Shown: piece after piece, positions 1-5,229 of the stretch
How positions within the stretch are numbered: the first letter of the stretch is position 1
Layout: each line of letters opens with the position of its first letter
Assembly (NCBI GenBank): GCA_026985435.1
Contig: JALSQL010000013.1
Location: forward strand, 1-5,229
Source of the DNA: Acidilobaceae archaeon
Lineage (GTDB): Archaea; Thermoproteota; Thermoprotei_A; Sulfolobales; Acidilobaceae
Direction of reading: 5' to 3'
Length of the DNA: 5,229 nucleotides
The notes under the pieces: model-generated
Told to the model about the DNA's origin: nothing
Database searches by the model: none
What the model saw: the letters and a program-made list of their open reading frames with translations, nothing else
Position numbers and translations under genes: made by a program

Positions 1-363
1 CTCGTCCAGCTCCCTCCTGCTCCTGGCCAGCCTGTGGAGCCTCGGGCCTATGGCGACGTTGTCGTAGATGCTCATGTGGGGGAAGGGGTTGGGGGTCTGG
101 AACACCATCCCTACCCGCCTCCTCACTAGGTAGGGGTTCATAGAGTAGACGTCATCCCCGTCGAGGGCCACCCGGCCCTCCACCCTGGCGTCGGGCTCCA
201 GCTCTATGAGCCTGTTGAGGGTCCTCAGGAGGGTTGACTTGCCGCTCCCGCTGGGCCCCATGACTGCCGTGACGGTGCCGGGCTTGAAGGTGAAGGTTAT
301 GCCGTCGAGTATCTTCCTGCCGGCGATCCACACGCGGAGGCCTTCAACCTCTAGGAGCCCCAC
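1..363 (-). CDS. pstB: Phosphate ABC transporter ATP-binding protein PstB (N-terminal part, cut by window edge)
   Basis: This is the ATPase subunit that powers phosphate import at the inner face of the membrane. The 121 residues present begin MGLLEVEGLRVWIAGRKILD. They carry a Walker A motif GPSGSGKST at residues 36-44, followed by TLNRLIEL, and a Q-loop Gln at residue 89 within VFQTPNPFP. The PNPFP segment just after the Q-loop is a hallmark of PstB as opposed to other ABC ATPases. The signature motif, Walker B and H-loop lie beyond the left edge. The start is GTG at 363-361; its first G is the last base of the pstA stop (TAGTG). A strong Shine-Dalgarno sits 7 nt upstream, inside the end of pstA, which supports this start and suggests translational coupling. 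It is the last visible gene of the pstSCAB operon. Confidence 0.96.
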   Translation of the reverse strand, partial: MGLLEVEGLRVWIAGRKILDGITFTFKPGTVTAVMGPSGSGKSTLLRTLNRLIELEPDARVEGRVALDGDDVYSMNPYLVRRRVGMVFQTPNPFPHMSIYDNVAIGPRLHRLARSRRELDE

Positions 364-1208
364 TAGAGCCTCACCTCCCTCACGAGGAGCCTCGCGGCGA
401 GGTAGACGAGGAGCACCGACGCCACGAGCACCAGGGAGGCACCCCAGGCTAGGAGCCTCCAGTTCTCGTACGGCGTCTGCGCGAGCTGGAAGACCAGCAG
501 GGGCACGGCGTCGCCCGGGCATAGGGGGCTGGCCTGGACCACAGCCCTGCTGCCGCCTATCGTGAAGAGCAGGGGCGCCGTCTCGCCCAGGGCCTTGCTG
601 AGCCCGACTATGAACCCCGCCAGCACCCCCCTCCTGGCGACGCCCATCGCCACGTGGAAGACCACCTGGGCCCTCGTCATTCCGAGCGCTAGGCCGGCCT
701 CCCTGTAGGTCCTGGGGACCTGGCCCAGCGCCCTCTCCACGTAGGTGGCGACGTAGGGGAGCATCACTATCGCCAGCGCCACCCCGCCGGCCAGCAGGCT
801 GAACCTCCCCATGGGCACGACTATGATGGAGTAGACGAGTATGCCGACAAGCACGGTGGGGATCTCGAGGAGGCTCATAGCCAGCGCCCTAGCCGCCCTC
901 GCCAGCCTGGACTCGGGGAACTCGTGCATGAACACAGCCGTGAGTGTCGCCAGCGGCACGCCTATCGCCACGCTAGCCCCCGCCAGCAGCAGGCTGCCCG
1001 CCAGGGCCGGGGCTATGCCGCCGAGCTCCCGGGAGCCCGGGGGCGCCGGTGCCTCGGTGAAGAAGCCGGGGCCAGCCCTCGCTATCGCCTCCGCCCCCCG
1101 AACCGCGACGGTTGCGAGCAGGTGGGCTAGGGGGGCCACGCCGGCGGCGGCTAGGGCTAGGACTAGTATGGTGAAGGCCCTGTCCTTGGCCAGCCTATAG
1201 TCCGGCAC
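363..1208 (-). CDS. pstA: Phosphate ABC transporter permease PstA
   Basis: This 281-residue integral membrane protein forms one half of the phosphate channel with PstC. The sequence shows an N-terminal membrane segment (about 12-36), then the PstA-typical stretch FFTEAPAPPGSRELGGIAPALAG (49-71), and further hydrophobic segments around 72-93, 107-131, 137-157, 195-217 and 252-275. The EAA loop that docks on PstB is YREAGLALGMTRAQVVFHVA (168-187), followed by LSKALGETAPLLF (203-215), both characteristic of the family. The length is normal for PstA. The start is GTG at 1208-1206. It overlaps the end of pstC by 14 bp and has a GAGGAG Shine-Dalgarno very close by (1211-1216). No better in-frame start was seen before the first membrane segment. 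The gene ends in TAG, which shares its last base with the GTG of pstB. Confidence 0.95.
   Translation of the reverse strand: MPDYRLAKDRAFTILVLALAAAGVAPLAHLLATVAVRGAEAIARAGPGFFTEAPAPPGSRELGGIAPALAGSLLLAGASVAIGVPLATLTAVFMHEFPESRLARAARALAMSLLEIPTVLVGILVYSIIVVPMGRFSLLAGGVALAIVMLPYVATYVERALGQVPRTYREAGLALGMTRAQVVFHVAMGVARRGVLAGFIVGLSKALGETAPLLFTIGGSRAVVQASPLCPGDAVPLLVFQLAQTPYENWRLLAWGASLVLVASVLLVYLAARLLVREVRL
371..378 (-). promoter_or_regulatory. Ribosome binding site of pstB
   Basis: On the minus strand this reads GGAGGTGA, an uninterrupted 8-nt match to the complement of the usual archaeal 16S rRNA 3' end (ATCACCTCC). It lies inside the last codons of pstA, 7 nt from the pstB GTG. It decides that start, although the start overlaps the pstA stop codon. 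Confidence 0.85.
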
Positions 1209-2136
1209 GGCTCCTCGCCCCCGCGAGCAGCCTGAGGCCCGCCACGTTGGCGATTATCCCTATGGCTAGGAGTAGGAGGCCGCCTAGGTAGAGGGCGTTC
1301 GCCATCAGTGGGTAGTAGAAGCTCTCGCCGAACTGGTTGGCTATGAGGCTCGCTATCGTGTAGCCGGGCGCCAGCAGGCAGGTGGGCGGGTTGAAGGCTG
1401 AGCCGACCACGAGGGCGACCGCCACAGTCTCCCCCGCGGCCCTGCCGAAGGCTAGGAGCACCGCCGCGGCCACCGCGGGCCGCACCATGCCGGAGAGTAT
1501 CCTGACGGCCTCGTACCTGGTGGCCCCCAGGGCGTAGGCGGCCAGGCGGTACTTGGAGGGTATGCTCCTGTAAGCCTCCCTCACTATGGCGTAGATGTAG
1601 GGCACAACTATCACCCCCAGGAGGAGGCCGGCGGTCAGGTAGGAGGCCCCCGTGTAGGCCCTGCAGGAGAATGGGGGCAGGAAGCCTAGGGCGCTGTTGA
1701 GGTGGGGGTACACGTGCCTCCTGAGCAGGGGGGCCAGCACCTCCAGGCCCCAGAGCCCGTAGACTATCGTGGGTATCGCCGCCATGACGTCCACCACGCC
1801 CCCCAGCAGCCCCCGCAGCCTCGGGGGGAGCACCTCCTCGGTGGCGACGACCATCGCTAGAGCCACGGGCACCGCCGTGGCGACCGCTATGGCCGCCGTG
1901 GCCAGGGTGCCTAGGAGTGGCACCAGCAGGCCGTAGCTGGCCTCCCGCGGGGACTCCTCGCTCGGCCTCCACTCCGAGCCCACTATGACGCTGGCGCCGT
2001 ACTCCCGGAGGGCTGGCAGGCTGTAGTAGCCGAGCACGGCCGCCAGCAGGAGCACCACGGCCACGGTGGCGCCCGCGAAGGGTAGGAGTGAGTAGTAGAA
2101 GAGCCTATCCTCCCTGGGCTGCCCCACGGGGCTCAC
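1195..2136 (-). CDS. pstC: Phosphate ABC transporter permease PstC
   Basis: This 313-residue membrane subunit pairs with PstA to form the phosphate translocation path. Hydrophobic segments lie at about 17-38, 69-98, 107-135, 166-186, 222-248 and 280-305, giving the six-helix layout of PstC. Family signatures are DVMAAIPTIVYGLWGLEVL (116-134), the EAA loop YRLAAYALGATRYEAVRI (196-213) and GRAAGETVAVALVVG (231-245). The segment between helices 3 and 4 (about 136-165) is extracytoplasmic and contains Cys158; a second Cys (253) lies in the last outer loop. A disulphide there is possible but not shown. The GTG start overlaps the pstS stop as GTGA. A second in-frame GTG three codons downstream (2127-2125) has a better-placed Shine-Dalgarno (GGGGTGA, 5 nt away) and could be the true start, giving MGQPREDRLFYY. 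The end overlaps pstA by 14 bp. Confidence 0.95.
   Translation of the reverse strand: MSPVGQPREDRLFYYSLLPFAGATVAVVLLLAAVLGYYSLPALREYGASVIVGSEWRPSEESPREASYGLLVPLLGTLATAAIAVATAVPVALAMVVATEEVLPPRLRGLLGGVVDVMAAIPTIVYGLWGLEVLAPLLRRHVYPHLNSALGFLPPFSCRAYTGASYLTAGLLLGVIVVPYIYAIVREAYRSIPSKYRLAAYALGATRYEAVRILSGMVRPAVAAAVLLAFGRAAGETVAVALVVGSAFNPPTCLLAPGYTIASLIANQFGESFYYPLMANALYLGGLLLLAIGIIANVAGLRLLAGARSRAGL
1211..1216 (-). promoter_or_regulatory. Possible ribosome binding site of pstA
   Basis: The minus strand reads GAGGAG only 2 nt before the pstA GTG, inside the last codons of pstC. The spacing is shorter than the usual 5-9 nt, so initiation may rely partly on ribosomes finishing pstC, which ends 14 bp into pstA. 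Confidence 0.4.
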
Positions 2137-2139
2137 CCC
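2133..2139 (-). promoter_or_regulatory. Shine-Dalgarno-like site that bears on the pstC start
   Basis: The minus strand reads GGGGTGA across the pstS stop and the annotated pstC GTG. It matches GAGGTGA with one mismatch and lies 5 nt before the second in-frame GTG of pstC (2127-2125). If used, pstC would start three codons later than annotated. A weaker GGTG motif about 7 nt before the first GTG keeps that start possible. Confidence 0.4.
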
Positions 2140-3233
2140 CCGCCACCCACTATCCTGGCGGCCTCGTCTATCATCGAGCGTATCGCCGGGGGCACCGGCG
2201 CGTAGCCCTCGATCACGTAGTCGTAGCCCCTGGTGGCGAGCCAGTGGAGGAAGCTCGAGAGGGCCCTAGCCTTGGCGGGGTCGGGGTAGTGGGTTCGGAG
2301 TATGAGGAAGCTGAAGCTTGCTATGGGGTAGCTCTCCCTCCCCGGCGCGTACACGATGGCCTGGAACGCCCCGCTCCAGTCGTCGAGAGGGCTGCTGGGC
2401 AGGCTAGCCAGCGCCGCCTCCGCCGCAGCGAGCACCGTCTCCCGCGAGGGCGGCACGGAGACACCCTCGCGGTTCACTATCCACGCGTAGCTCAGGCCGG
2501 TCTTGACGGCGTAGTTGTACTCAACGTAGCCTACACTGTAGGGGTTCTGCCTGACCTGCTCCGCCACGCCCTGGTTACCCTTGCCGCCGACCCCCCTCCC
2601 CGTCGAGTCCACGGGCCACTCTATGGACTTGCCGACCAGGCCCTCCGGCCAGAGGCTCGGGGCCGACTTGTGGAGGAAGAGGGTGAACACATTCGTGGTC
2701 CCGCTGGAGTCGCTCCTGTGGACCGCCACTATCTCCCTATGGGGCAGCTCCACGCCCGGGTTGAGGGCCCGTATGGAGGGGTCGTCCCAGTAGCGCACCC
2801 TGCCCAGGTAGATGCCCGCTAGCACCTCCCCGGAGAGGTTCAGGTGGCCCCGCAGCCCGGGGATGTTGTAGACCACGGCGACGGCCCCCAGTATGACGGG
2901 CACCTGAACAACTCGGCCCCGCAGCCTCTCCCAGTCGGCCCTCTTCAGGGGCGGGTCGCTCCCGGCGAAGTCCACCACGCCCTGGAGGAACTGGTTCTGG
3001 CCCGTACCGCTCCCCGTTGGGTTGTAGTTTATGACCACGCCCGGCTCGGCCTCCCTGAAGCGCTCGACCCAGACCTCCATCTGCGGGTAGAGGAAGCTAC
3101 TACCACTCCCCTGGATCGCCGCCTTGCAGCCAGTGCCTGCGACGGCGGTGTACGCCACCAGGGCCGCCACCAGGGCAGCGTACACGGCCAGCCCCCGAGA
3201 GACCGCCCTCCTAGCCCGAGCCAAGCCCCGCAT
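2133..3233 (-). CDS. pstS: Phosphate-binding protein PstS
   Basis: This is the extracellular substrate-binding protein that captures inorganic phosphate and delivers it to PstC/PstA. The 366 residues start with a basic segment (RARRAVSR) and one hydrophobic helix (about 14-33), consistent with a secretion signal or a membrane anchor. Phosphate-contact motifs line up with those of E. coli PstS: GSGSSF (42-47), NPTGSGTGQ (71-79), FAGSDPPL (89-96, Asp93) and RSDSSGTT (173-180; Arg173, Ser177, Gly178, Thr179). The GVGGKGNQGVAEQV and SVGYVEYNYA segments (214-242) are also typical. Cys36 follows the hydrophobic helix, but the preceding GTG is not a standard lipobox. The start is ATG at 3233-3231; an in-frame TAG lies a short way upstream with no start codon between. 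No well-spaced Shine-Dalgarno is seen; GAGG directly abuts the ATG. It is the first gene of the operon. Confidence 0.96.
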   Translation of the reverse strand: MRGLARARRAVSRGLAVYAALVAALVAYTAVAGTGCKAAIQGSGSSFLYPQMEVWVERFREAEPGVVINYNPTGSGTGQNQFLQGVVDFAGSDPPLKRADWERLRGRVVQVPVILGAVAVVYNIPGLRGHLNLSGEVLAGIYLGRVRYWDDPSIRALNPGVELPHREIVAVHRSDSSGTTNVFTLFLHKSAPSLWPEGLVGKSIEWPVDSTGRGVGGKGNQGVAEQVRQNPYSVGYVEYNYAVKTGLSYAWIVNREGVSVPPSRETVLAAAEAALASLPSSPLDDWSGAFQAIVYAPGRESYPIASFSFLILRTHYPDPAKARALSSFLHWLATRGYDYVIEGYAPVPPAIRSMIDEAARIVGGGG

Positions 3234-3240
3234 CCTCGGG

Positions 3241-3258
3241 GCCAGCCCGCTGTCTGGC
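3241..3258. repeat. Short inverted repeat in the presumed pstS leader
   Basis: The arms GCCAG (3241-3245) and CTGGC (3254-3258) are perfect inverted copies around an 8-nt spacer. The element lies 7 bp upstream of the pstS ATG, in or at the start of the likely 5' UTR. It could form a small hairpin in the pstS mRNA or be a dyad for a regulator. In a GC-rich genome a 5-bp-arm repeat also arises by chance. Confidence 0.3.
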
Positions 3259-3275
3259 AGGCTTTTCTACACTCT

Positions 3276-3289
3276 CTAAATAAAATATA
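3276..3289 (-). promoter_or_regulatory. Probable TATA-box region of the pstSCAB promoter
   Basis: The minus strand reads TATATTTTATTTAG here, a strongly AT-rich block in an otherwise GC-rich window. An archaeal TATA box centred near 3283 would place the transcription start about 25 nt downstream, near 3257, leaving a leader of roughly 24 nt before the pstS ATG. No clear BRE was seen. The arms of the inverted repeat at 3314-3330 are an alternative, more distant TATA source. Confidence 0.5.
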
Positions 3290-3313
3290 GTGGAGGCTGT
3301 AACAAATAGAGGC

Positions 3314-3330
3314 CTATATAGCTTATATAG
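3314..3330 (+). promoter_or_regulatory. Inverted repeat of two TATA-like arms; promoter of the phoU-like gene and possible operator
   Basis: CTATATA (3314-3320), spacer GCT, and TATATAG (3324-3330) form a perfect 7-3-7 inverted repeat. Each arm resembles an archaeal TATA box. On the plus strand they would predict transcription starts at about 3343-3353, shortly before the GTG at 3367. On the minus strand they could drive pstS with a leader of 60-70 nt. Because it is symmetric and sits between the divergent pstS and phoU-like genes, it is a good candidate for a bidirectional promoter or for the binding site of a dimeric regulator. The symmetry is seen directly; the regulatory role is inferred. 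Confidence 0.5.
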
Positions 3331-3366
3331 CCCGCGGGCCCCGGGTGATGCGGGGGGCTGCGGGGG

Positions 3367-4380
3367 GTGGAGGGCGAGTACTACAGGAGGGTCCAGCTCG
3401 TCGGCGGCTCCACGTACGTGGTGGCGCTCCCCAAGGAGTGGGCCGTCTCCCACGGCATAACCCGGGGGTCGAGGGTCAGGCTCGTGGTGCTCCCCAGCGG
3501 CCAGCTCCTAGTCGAGCCCGCCCCCAGCCAGCCCGGGGGCCGGGGCGGCCGCGCTGGGGCTAGGGTCGAGTACAGGCCTGGCGACTACAGCGGGAGCCTG
3601 AGGAGGGTCGTCTCCCACTACGTGGCCGGCGCCGAGGTGGTGGAGATCCACTACCCCCCCGAGGCTGCTGGCGAGGCTGAGAGGCTGGTTGGCCAGCTCC
3701 GCAACATACTCCTGGGGGTGGAGGTCCTCGAGGCGGAGCCCGGCCTCTACAGGCTCTACGCCGTCCTCGACGACTACTCCGTCGGCTTCTGGGACGCCTA
3801 CTCCAAGATGAGGAGGGCCGTGGTGGGGATGATGGAGAGCCTCGAGGCGGCGGTCGAGGCCGGCGACAGCGGTATGGCCGGGGAGGTGGCCGGGAGGGAC
3901 GACATAGTGGACAGGCTGTACCTCTACCTGGTGAGGCAGCTCACCAAGAGCCTCCTCCACGGCACAGCCTACGCCACCATAGGCCTAACAGCGGCCGAGG
4001 CGCCCCACGTCTTCCTCGCTATAAAGAGCCTCGAGAGGATAGGAGACCACACCACCATACTCTCCTCCATAGCCTCCCGGGGCGCCCACAAACTGAAGCC
4101 CCTACTACCCCAGATGAGGGGGCTACGCGGGCTGGTCTCACACGCCACGAGGCTACTCCAGAACCCCAACCTCGAGGAGGCCAACACGAGGGCCAACGAG
4201 GCCTCGAGGCTCGCCAGGGAGCTCAGGAGGGCCAGGGACACGCACGCCCACAACCCGCCCCTAAGCCACGCAGCCCTAAGCCTAGCGAGGATAGCCAACT
4301 ACGCCCAGGACATACTCGAGGCCAGCATAGACATCCAAACCATAAGGAGATCATCCAACCACGCAACACCGAACCCATAA
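3367..4380 (+). CDS. Phosphate uptake regulator: AbrB-like DNA-binding domain fused to PhoU
   Basis: This is a 337-residue cytoplasmic protein of the archaeal AbrB-PhoU type. Residues 5-50 (RRVQLVGGSTYVVALPKEWA, then GITRGSRVRLVVLPSGQLLVEP) match the swapped-hairpin AbrB/SpoVT DNA-binding fold. Residues 51-66 form a Gly/Arg-rich linker. The helical PhoU part includes AYSKMRRAVVGMMESLEAAV (144-163), the acidic metal-site segment GRDDIVDRLYLYLVRQL (176-192), AIKSLERIGDHTTILSSIA (218-236) and the closing helix LARIANYAQDILEASIDI (306-323). Bacterial PhoU links Pst transport to phosphate signalling. The DNA-binding domain here suggests direct transcriptional control, and the gene lies divergent from pstS. 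GTG at 3367 is the first in-frame start after a TGA at 3346. The tail after residue 324 looks unconserved and overlaps the opposite-strand gene by 82 bp. Codons become C/A-rich in the last third. Confidence 0.92.
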   Translation: MEGEYYRRVQLVGGSTYVVALPKEWAVSHGITRGSRVRLVVLPSGQLLVEPAPSQPGGRGGRAGARVEYRPGDYSGSLRRVVSHYVAGAEVVEIHYPPEAAGEAERLVGQLRNILLGVEVLEAEPGLYRLYAVLDDYSVGFWDAYSKMRRAVVGMMESLEAAVEAGDSGMAGEVAGRDDIVDRLYLYLVRQLTKSLLHGTAYATIGLTAAEAPHVFLAIKSLERIGDHTTILSSIASRGAHKLKPLLPQMRGLRGLVSHATRLLQNPNLEEANTRANEASRLARELRRARDTHAHNPPLSHAALSLARIANYAQDILEASIDIQTIRRSSNHATPNP

Positions 4381-5229
4381 CAACCAAACCCGCCAGCCGC
4401 CACCTCGGCGCCCTGCGTCGCGTTTAGTGTGCGCGTGTTGGCTAGCGTGGTGCCGCCTATGTAGAGGCCTGTACTGTTCGCTACTAGCGTGCGGTCTATG
4501 CCTTGTGGGCCGCTGTAGATTATGTTGGCGGGGTAGGGGGTGCTCGTGGCGGGCTGGAACGTTAGGATTAGCCTGGTGGTGTTGGCCTGGCCCTGGGCTG
4601 GGTGTAGGTCCTCGGCCGGCTTGTAGGGGAGGCGGCAGGCGCCCGAGGGTGCTAGTATCTTGGCGGCTACGACCTTGTATAGGACCAGGTCGGCCTCCAC
4701 GGTGGTGTCGTCGAGTGTGGTGTCGTGGTTCTCGACGTCTATGCGTAGGGTGTAGGTGCCGGGCTGTGGCGTGTGGGCCGTGAGGGTGGCTACTACCTGC
4801 CTCCAGCCCTCGCCCTCGCCCTGCTCGTCCTCGGGGATGGCCTGCCCGGCTATCCTGGTGCCGTCGGGTGCTACTAGCGTTACGTTGAAGGTTGCGGGGA
4901 ACTTGTCGCTGTCGTCGTTGTCGTTGTAGGAGAATGGTGCTACTATCACGTAGTCGCCCCTGTCTAGGGCTAGGGGAACCTCGACGCGTAGCACCTTCTT
5001 GCCGGCGGCGTCTCGGGCGTTGAACTTGGCCTCCGCGGGGAAGCCGGCGTGCTTCACCTCCCCGCCCCCAGAGTCCTGCTTGGTCTTGGCGGCCAGCGTG
5101 TAGAGCCAGTCCGCCTCGTCCCCGCTTATGGGGCCGGGCCTCGGGTAGACCGTGAAGCCCGCCGGGCTGTAGACGCGGACCACGCCCTCACCCAGCAGGG
5201 TCTTGATGGCTTCGAGCCAGTAGAGCGGT
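4299..5229 (-). CDS. Unrecognised beta-rich, probably extracellular protein (3' part; N-terminus beyond window, C-terminus doubtful)
   Basis: The frame is open to the right edge (first full codons read PLYWLEAIKTLLGEGVV), giving 309 residues with the N-terminus missing. I do not recognise the family. Residues about 79-188 look like one beta-sandwich: alternating hydrophobic strands such as VLRVEVPL, DYVIVAPFSY, FNVTLVAPDG, GTYTLRIDVE and EADLVLYKVV. An acidic loop NDNDDSD (102-108) could bind Ca2+. Four N-glycosylation sequons (NVT 115, NTT 216, NST 251, NAT 269) and the Thr/Asn/Asp-rich composition suggest a secreted or surface protein such as an S-layer or appendage component; this is inference. 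The second part (about 189-275) is Thr/Pro-rich. The last 27 or so residues are antisense to the phoU-like gene and use unlike codons (TTT, GGT, TGT, TAT, GTT), so the true end may lie near 4390-4400, or the gene may be truncated. No export signal can be seen because the start is missing. Confidence 0.6.
   Translation of the reverse strand, partial: PLYWLEAIKTLLGEGVVRVYSPAGFTVYPRPGPISGDEADWLYTLAAKTKQDSGGGEVKHAGFPAEAKFNARDAAGKKVLRVEVPLALDRGDYVIVAPFSYNDNDDSDKFPATFNVTLVAPDGTRIAGQAIPEDEQGEGEGWRQVVATLTAHTPQPGTYTLRIDVENHDTTLDDTTVEADLVLYKVVAAKILAPSGACRLPYKPAEDLHPAQGQANTTRLILTFQPATSTPYPANIIYSGPQGIDRTLVANSTGLYIGGTTLANTRTLNATQGAEVAAGGFGCYGFGVAWLDDLLMVWMSMLASSMSWA
4381..4440. other. Convergent gene junction with abrupt composition change
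   Basis: The plus strand is rich in C and A through the end of the phoU-like gene and the first bases after it. It becomes rich in G and T from about 4420 onward. By hand count, 4321-4380 has 8 G and 21 C, while 4501-4560 has 28 G and 11 C. No T-rich terminator for either convergent gene was seen here. The site is either the ordinary meeting point of two convergent genes with similar strand bias or a past recombination point. Confidence 0.4.

Noticed and set aside
1163..1972. Long minus-strand ORF (269 codons) overlapping pstC and the start of pstA
   Set aside because: It is Gly/Arg/Pro-rich out-of-frame translation of pstC, which has clear family motifs in the other frame.
2088..2822. Plus-strand ORF of 244 codons antisense to pstS
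   Set aside because: Long antisense ORFs are expected in GC-rich coding DNA. The product has no recognisable domain, while the minus strand encodes a complete PstS.
3120..3140. Lipobox ahead of Cys36 of PstS
   Set aside because: The residues before the Cys (Gly-Thr-Gly) do not fit the usual lipobox, so lipidation is not claimed.
3331..3345. Overlapping GC palindromes (CCCGCGGG, GGGCCC, CCCGGG) after the TATA-like dyad
   Set aside because: They are short and made only of G and C, as expected by chance in this GC-rich DNA; there is no further support for a site.
3345..3563. Plus-strand ORF starting GTG ATG at 3345, out of frame with the phoU-like gene
   Set aside because: Its product is Arg/Gly-rich out-of-frame translation. 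The start context is noted as a finding, but a separate protein is not supported.
3508..3960. Minus-strand ORF of 150 codons antisense to the phoU-like gene
   Set aside because: It is His/Pro/Val-rich antisense translation with no domain features; the plus-strand gene is well supported.
4702..4726. Two copies of GTGGTGTCGT 15 nt apart
   Set aside because: They encode the repeated Asp-Thr-Thr of a Thr/Asp-rich protein and are explained by amino-acid composition.
4427..4783. Plus-strand Cys/Trp/Arg-rich ORF of 118 codons
   Set aside because: This composition is typical of antisense translation of the C/A-rich minus-strand gene; there is no sign of a real small protein.

Overview
The window looks like chromosomal DNA from a GC-rich, probably hyperthermophilic archaeon, most likely a crenarchaeon of the Desulfurococcales/Pyrodictiaceae/Aeropyrum type. 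This is inferred from several things in the sequence. Arg is mostly AGG and Ile is often ATA. Four of the five visible starts are GTG. One start has a Shine-Dalgarno (GGAGGTGA) that fits the archaeal 16S 3' end. The only AT-rich stretch is a short divergent intergenic region with TATA-box-like sequences. The species cannot be named from the sequence alone.

Positions 1-3233, minus strand: a high-affinity phosphate ABC transporter operon in the order pstS - pstC - pstA - pstB. All junctions overlap (4 bp, 14 bp and 1 bp). pstB runs off the left edge, so only its first 121 residues are present. PstS binds phosphate outside the cell, PstC and PstA form the membrane channel, and PstB hydrolyses ATP.

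Positions 3234-3366: a 133-bp divergent intergenic region. It holds AT-rich promoter-like elements, a perfect 7-3-7 inverted repeat built of two TATA-like arms (3314-3330), and a short inverted repeat in the presumed pstS leader (3241-3258).

Positions 3367-4380, plus strand: a protein with an N-terminal AbrB-like DNA-binding domain fused to a PhoU domain. This is a common archaeal layout for a phosphate-uptake regulator. Its divergent position next to pstS, with the inverted repeat between them, suggests that it controls the transporter and perhaps itself.

Positions 4299-5229, minus strand: the 3' part of a gene for an unrecognised, beta-rich, Thr/Asn/Asp-rich protein with four N-glycosylation sequons, probably extracellular. 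Its reading frame runs 82 bp into the 3' end of the phoU-like gene. Codon use and strand composition change abruptly near 4390-4430, so its C-terminus may be a truncation or a rearrangement junction rather than a native end. This is the least ordinary part of the window. I see no RNA gene, mobile element or CRISPR array.
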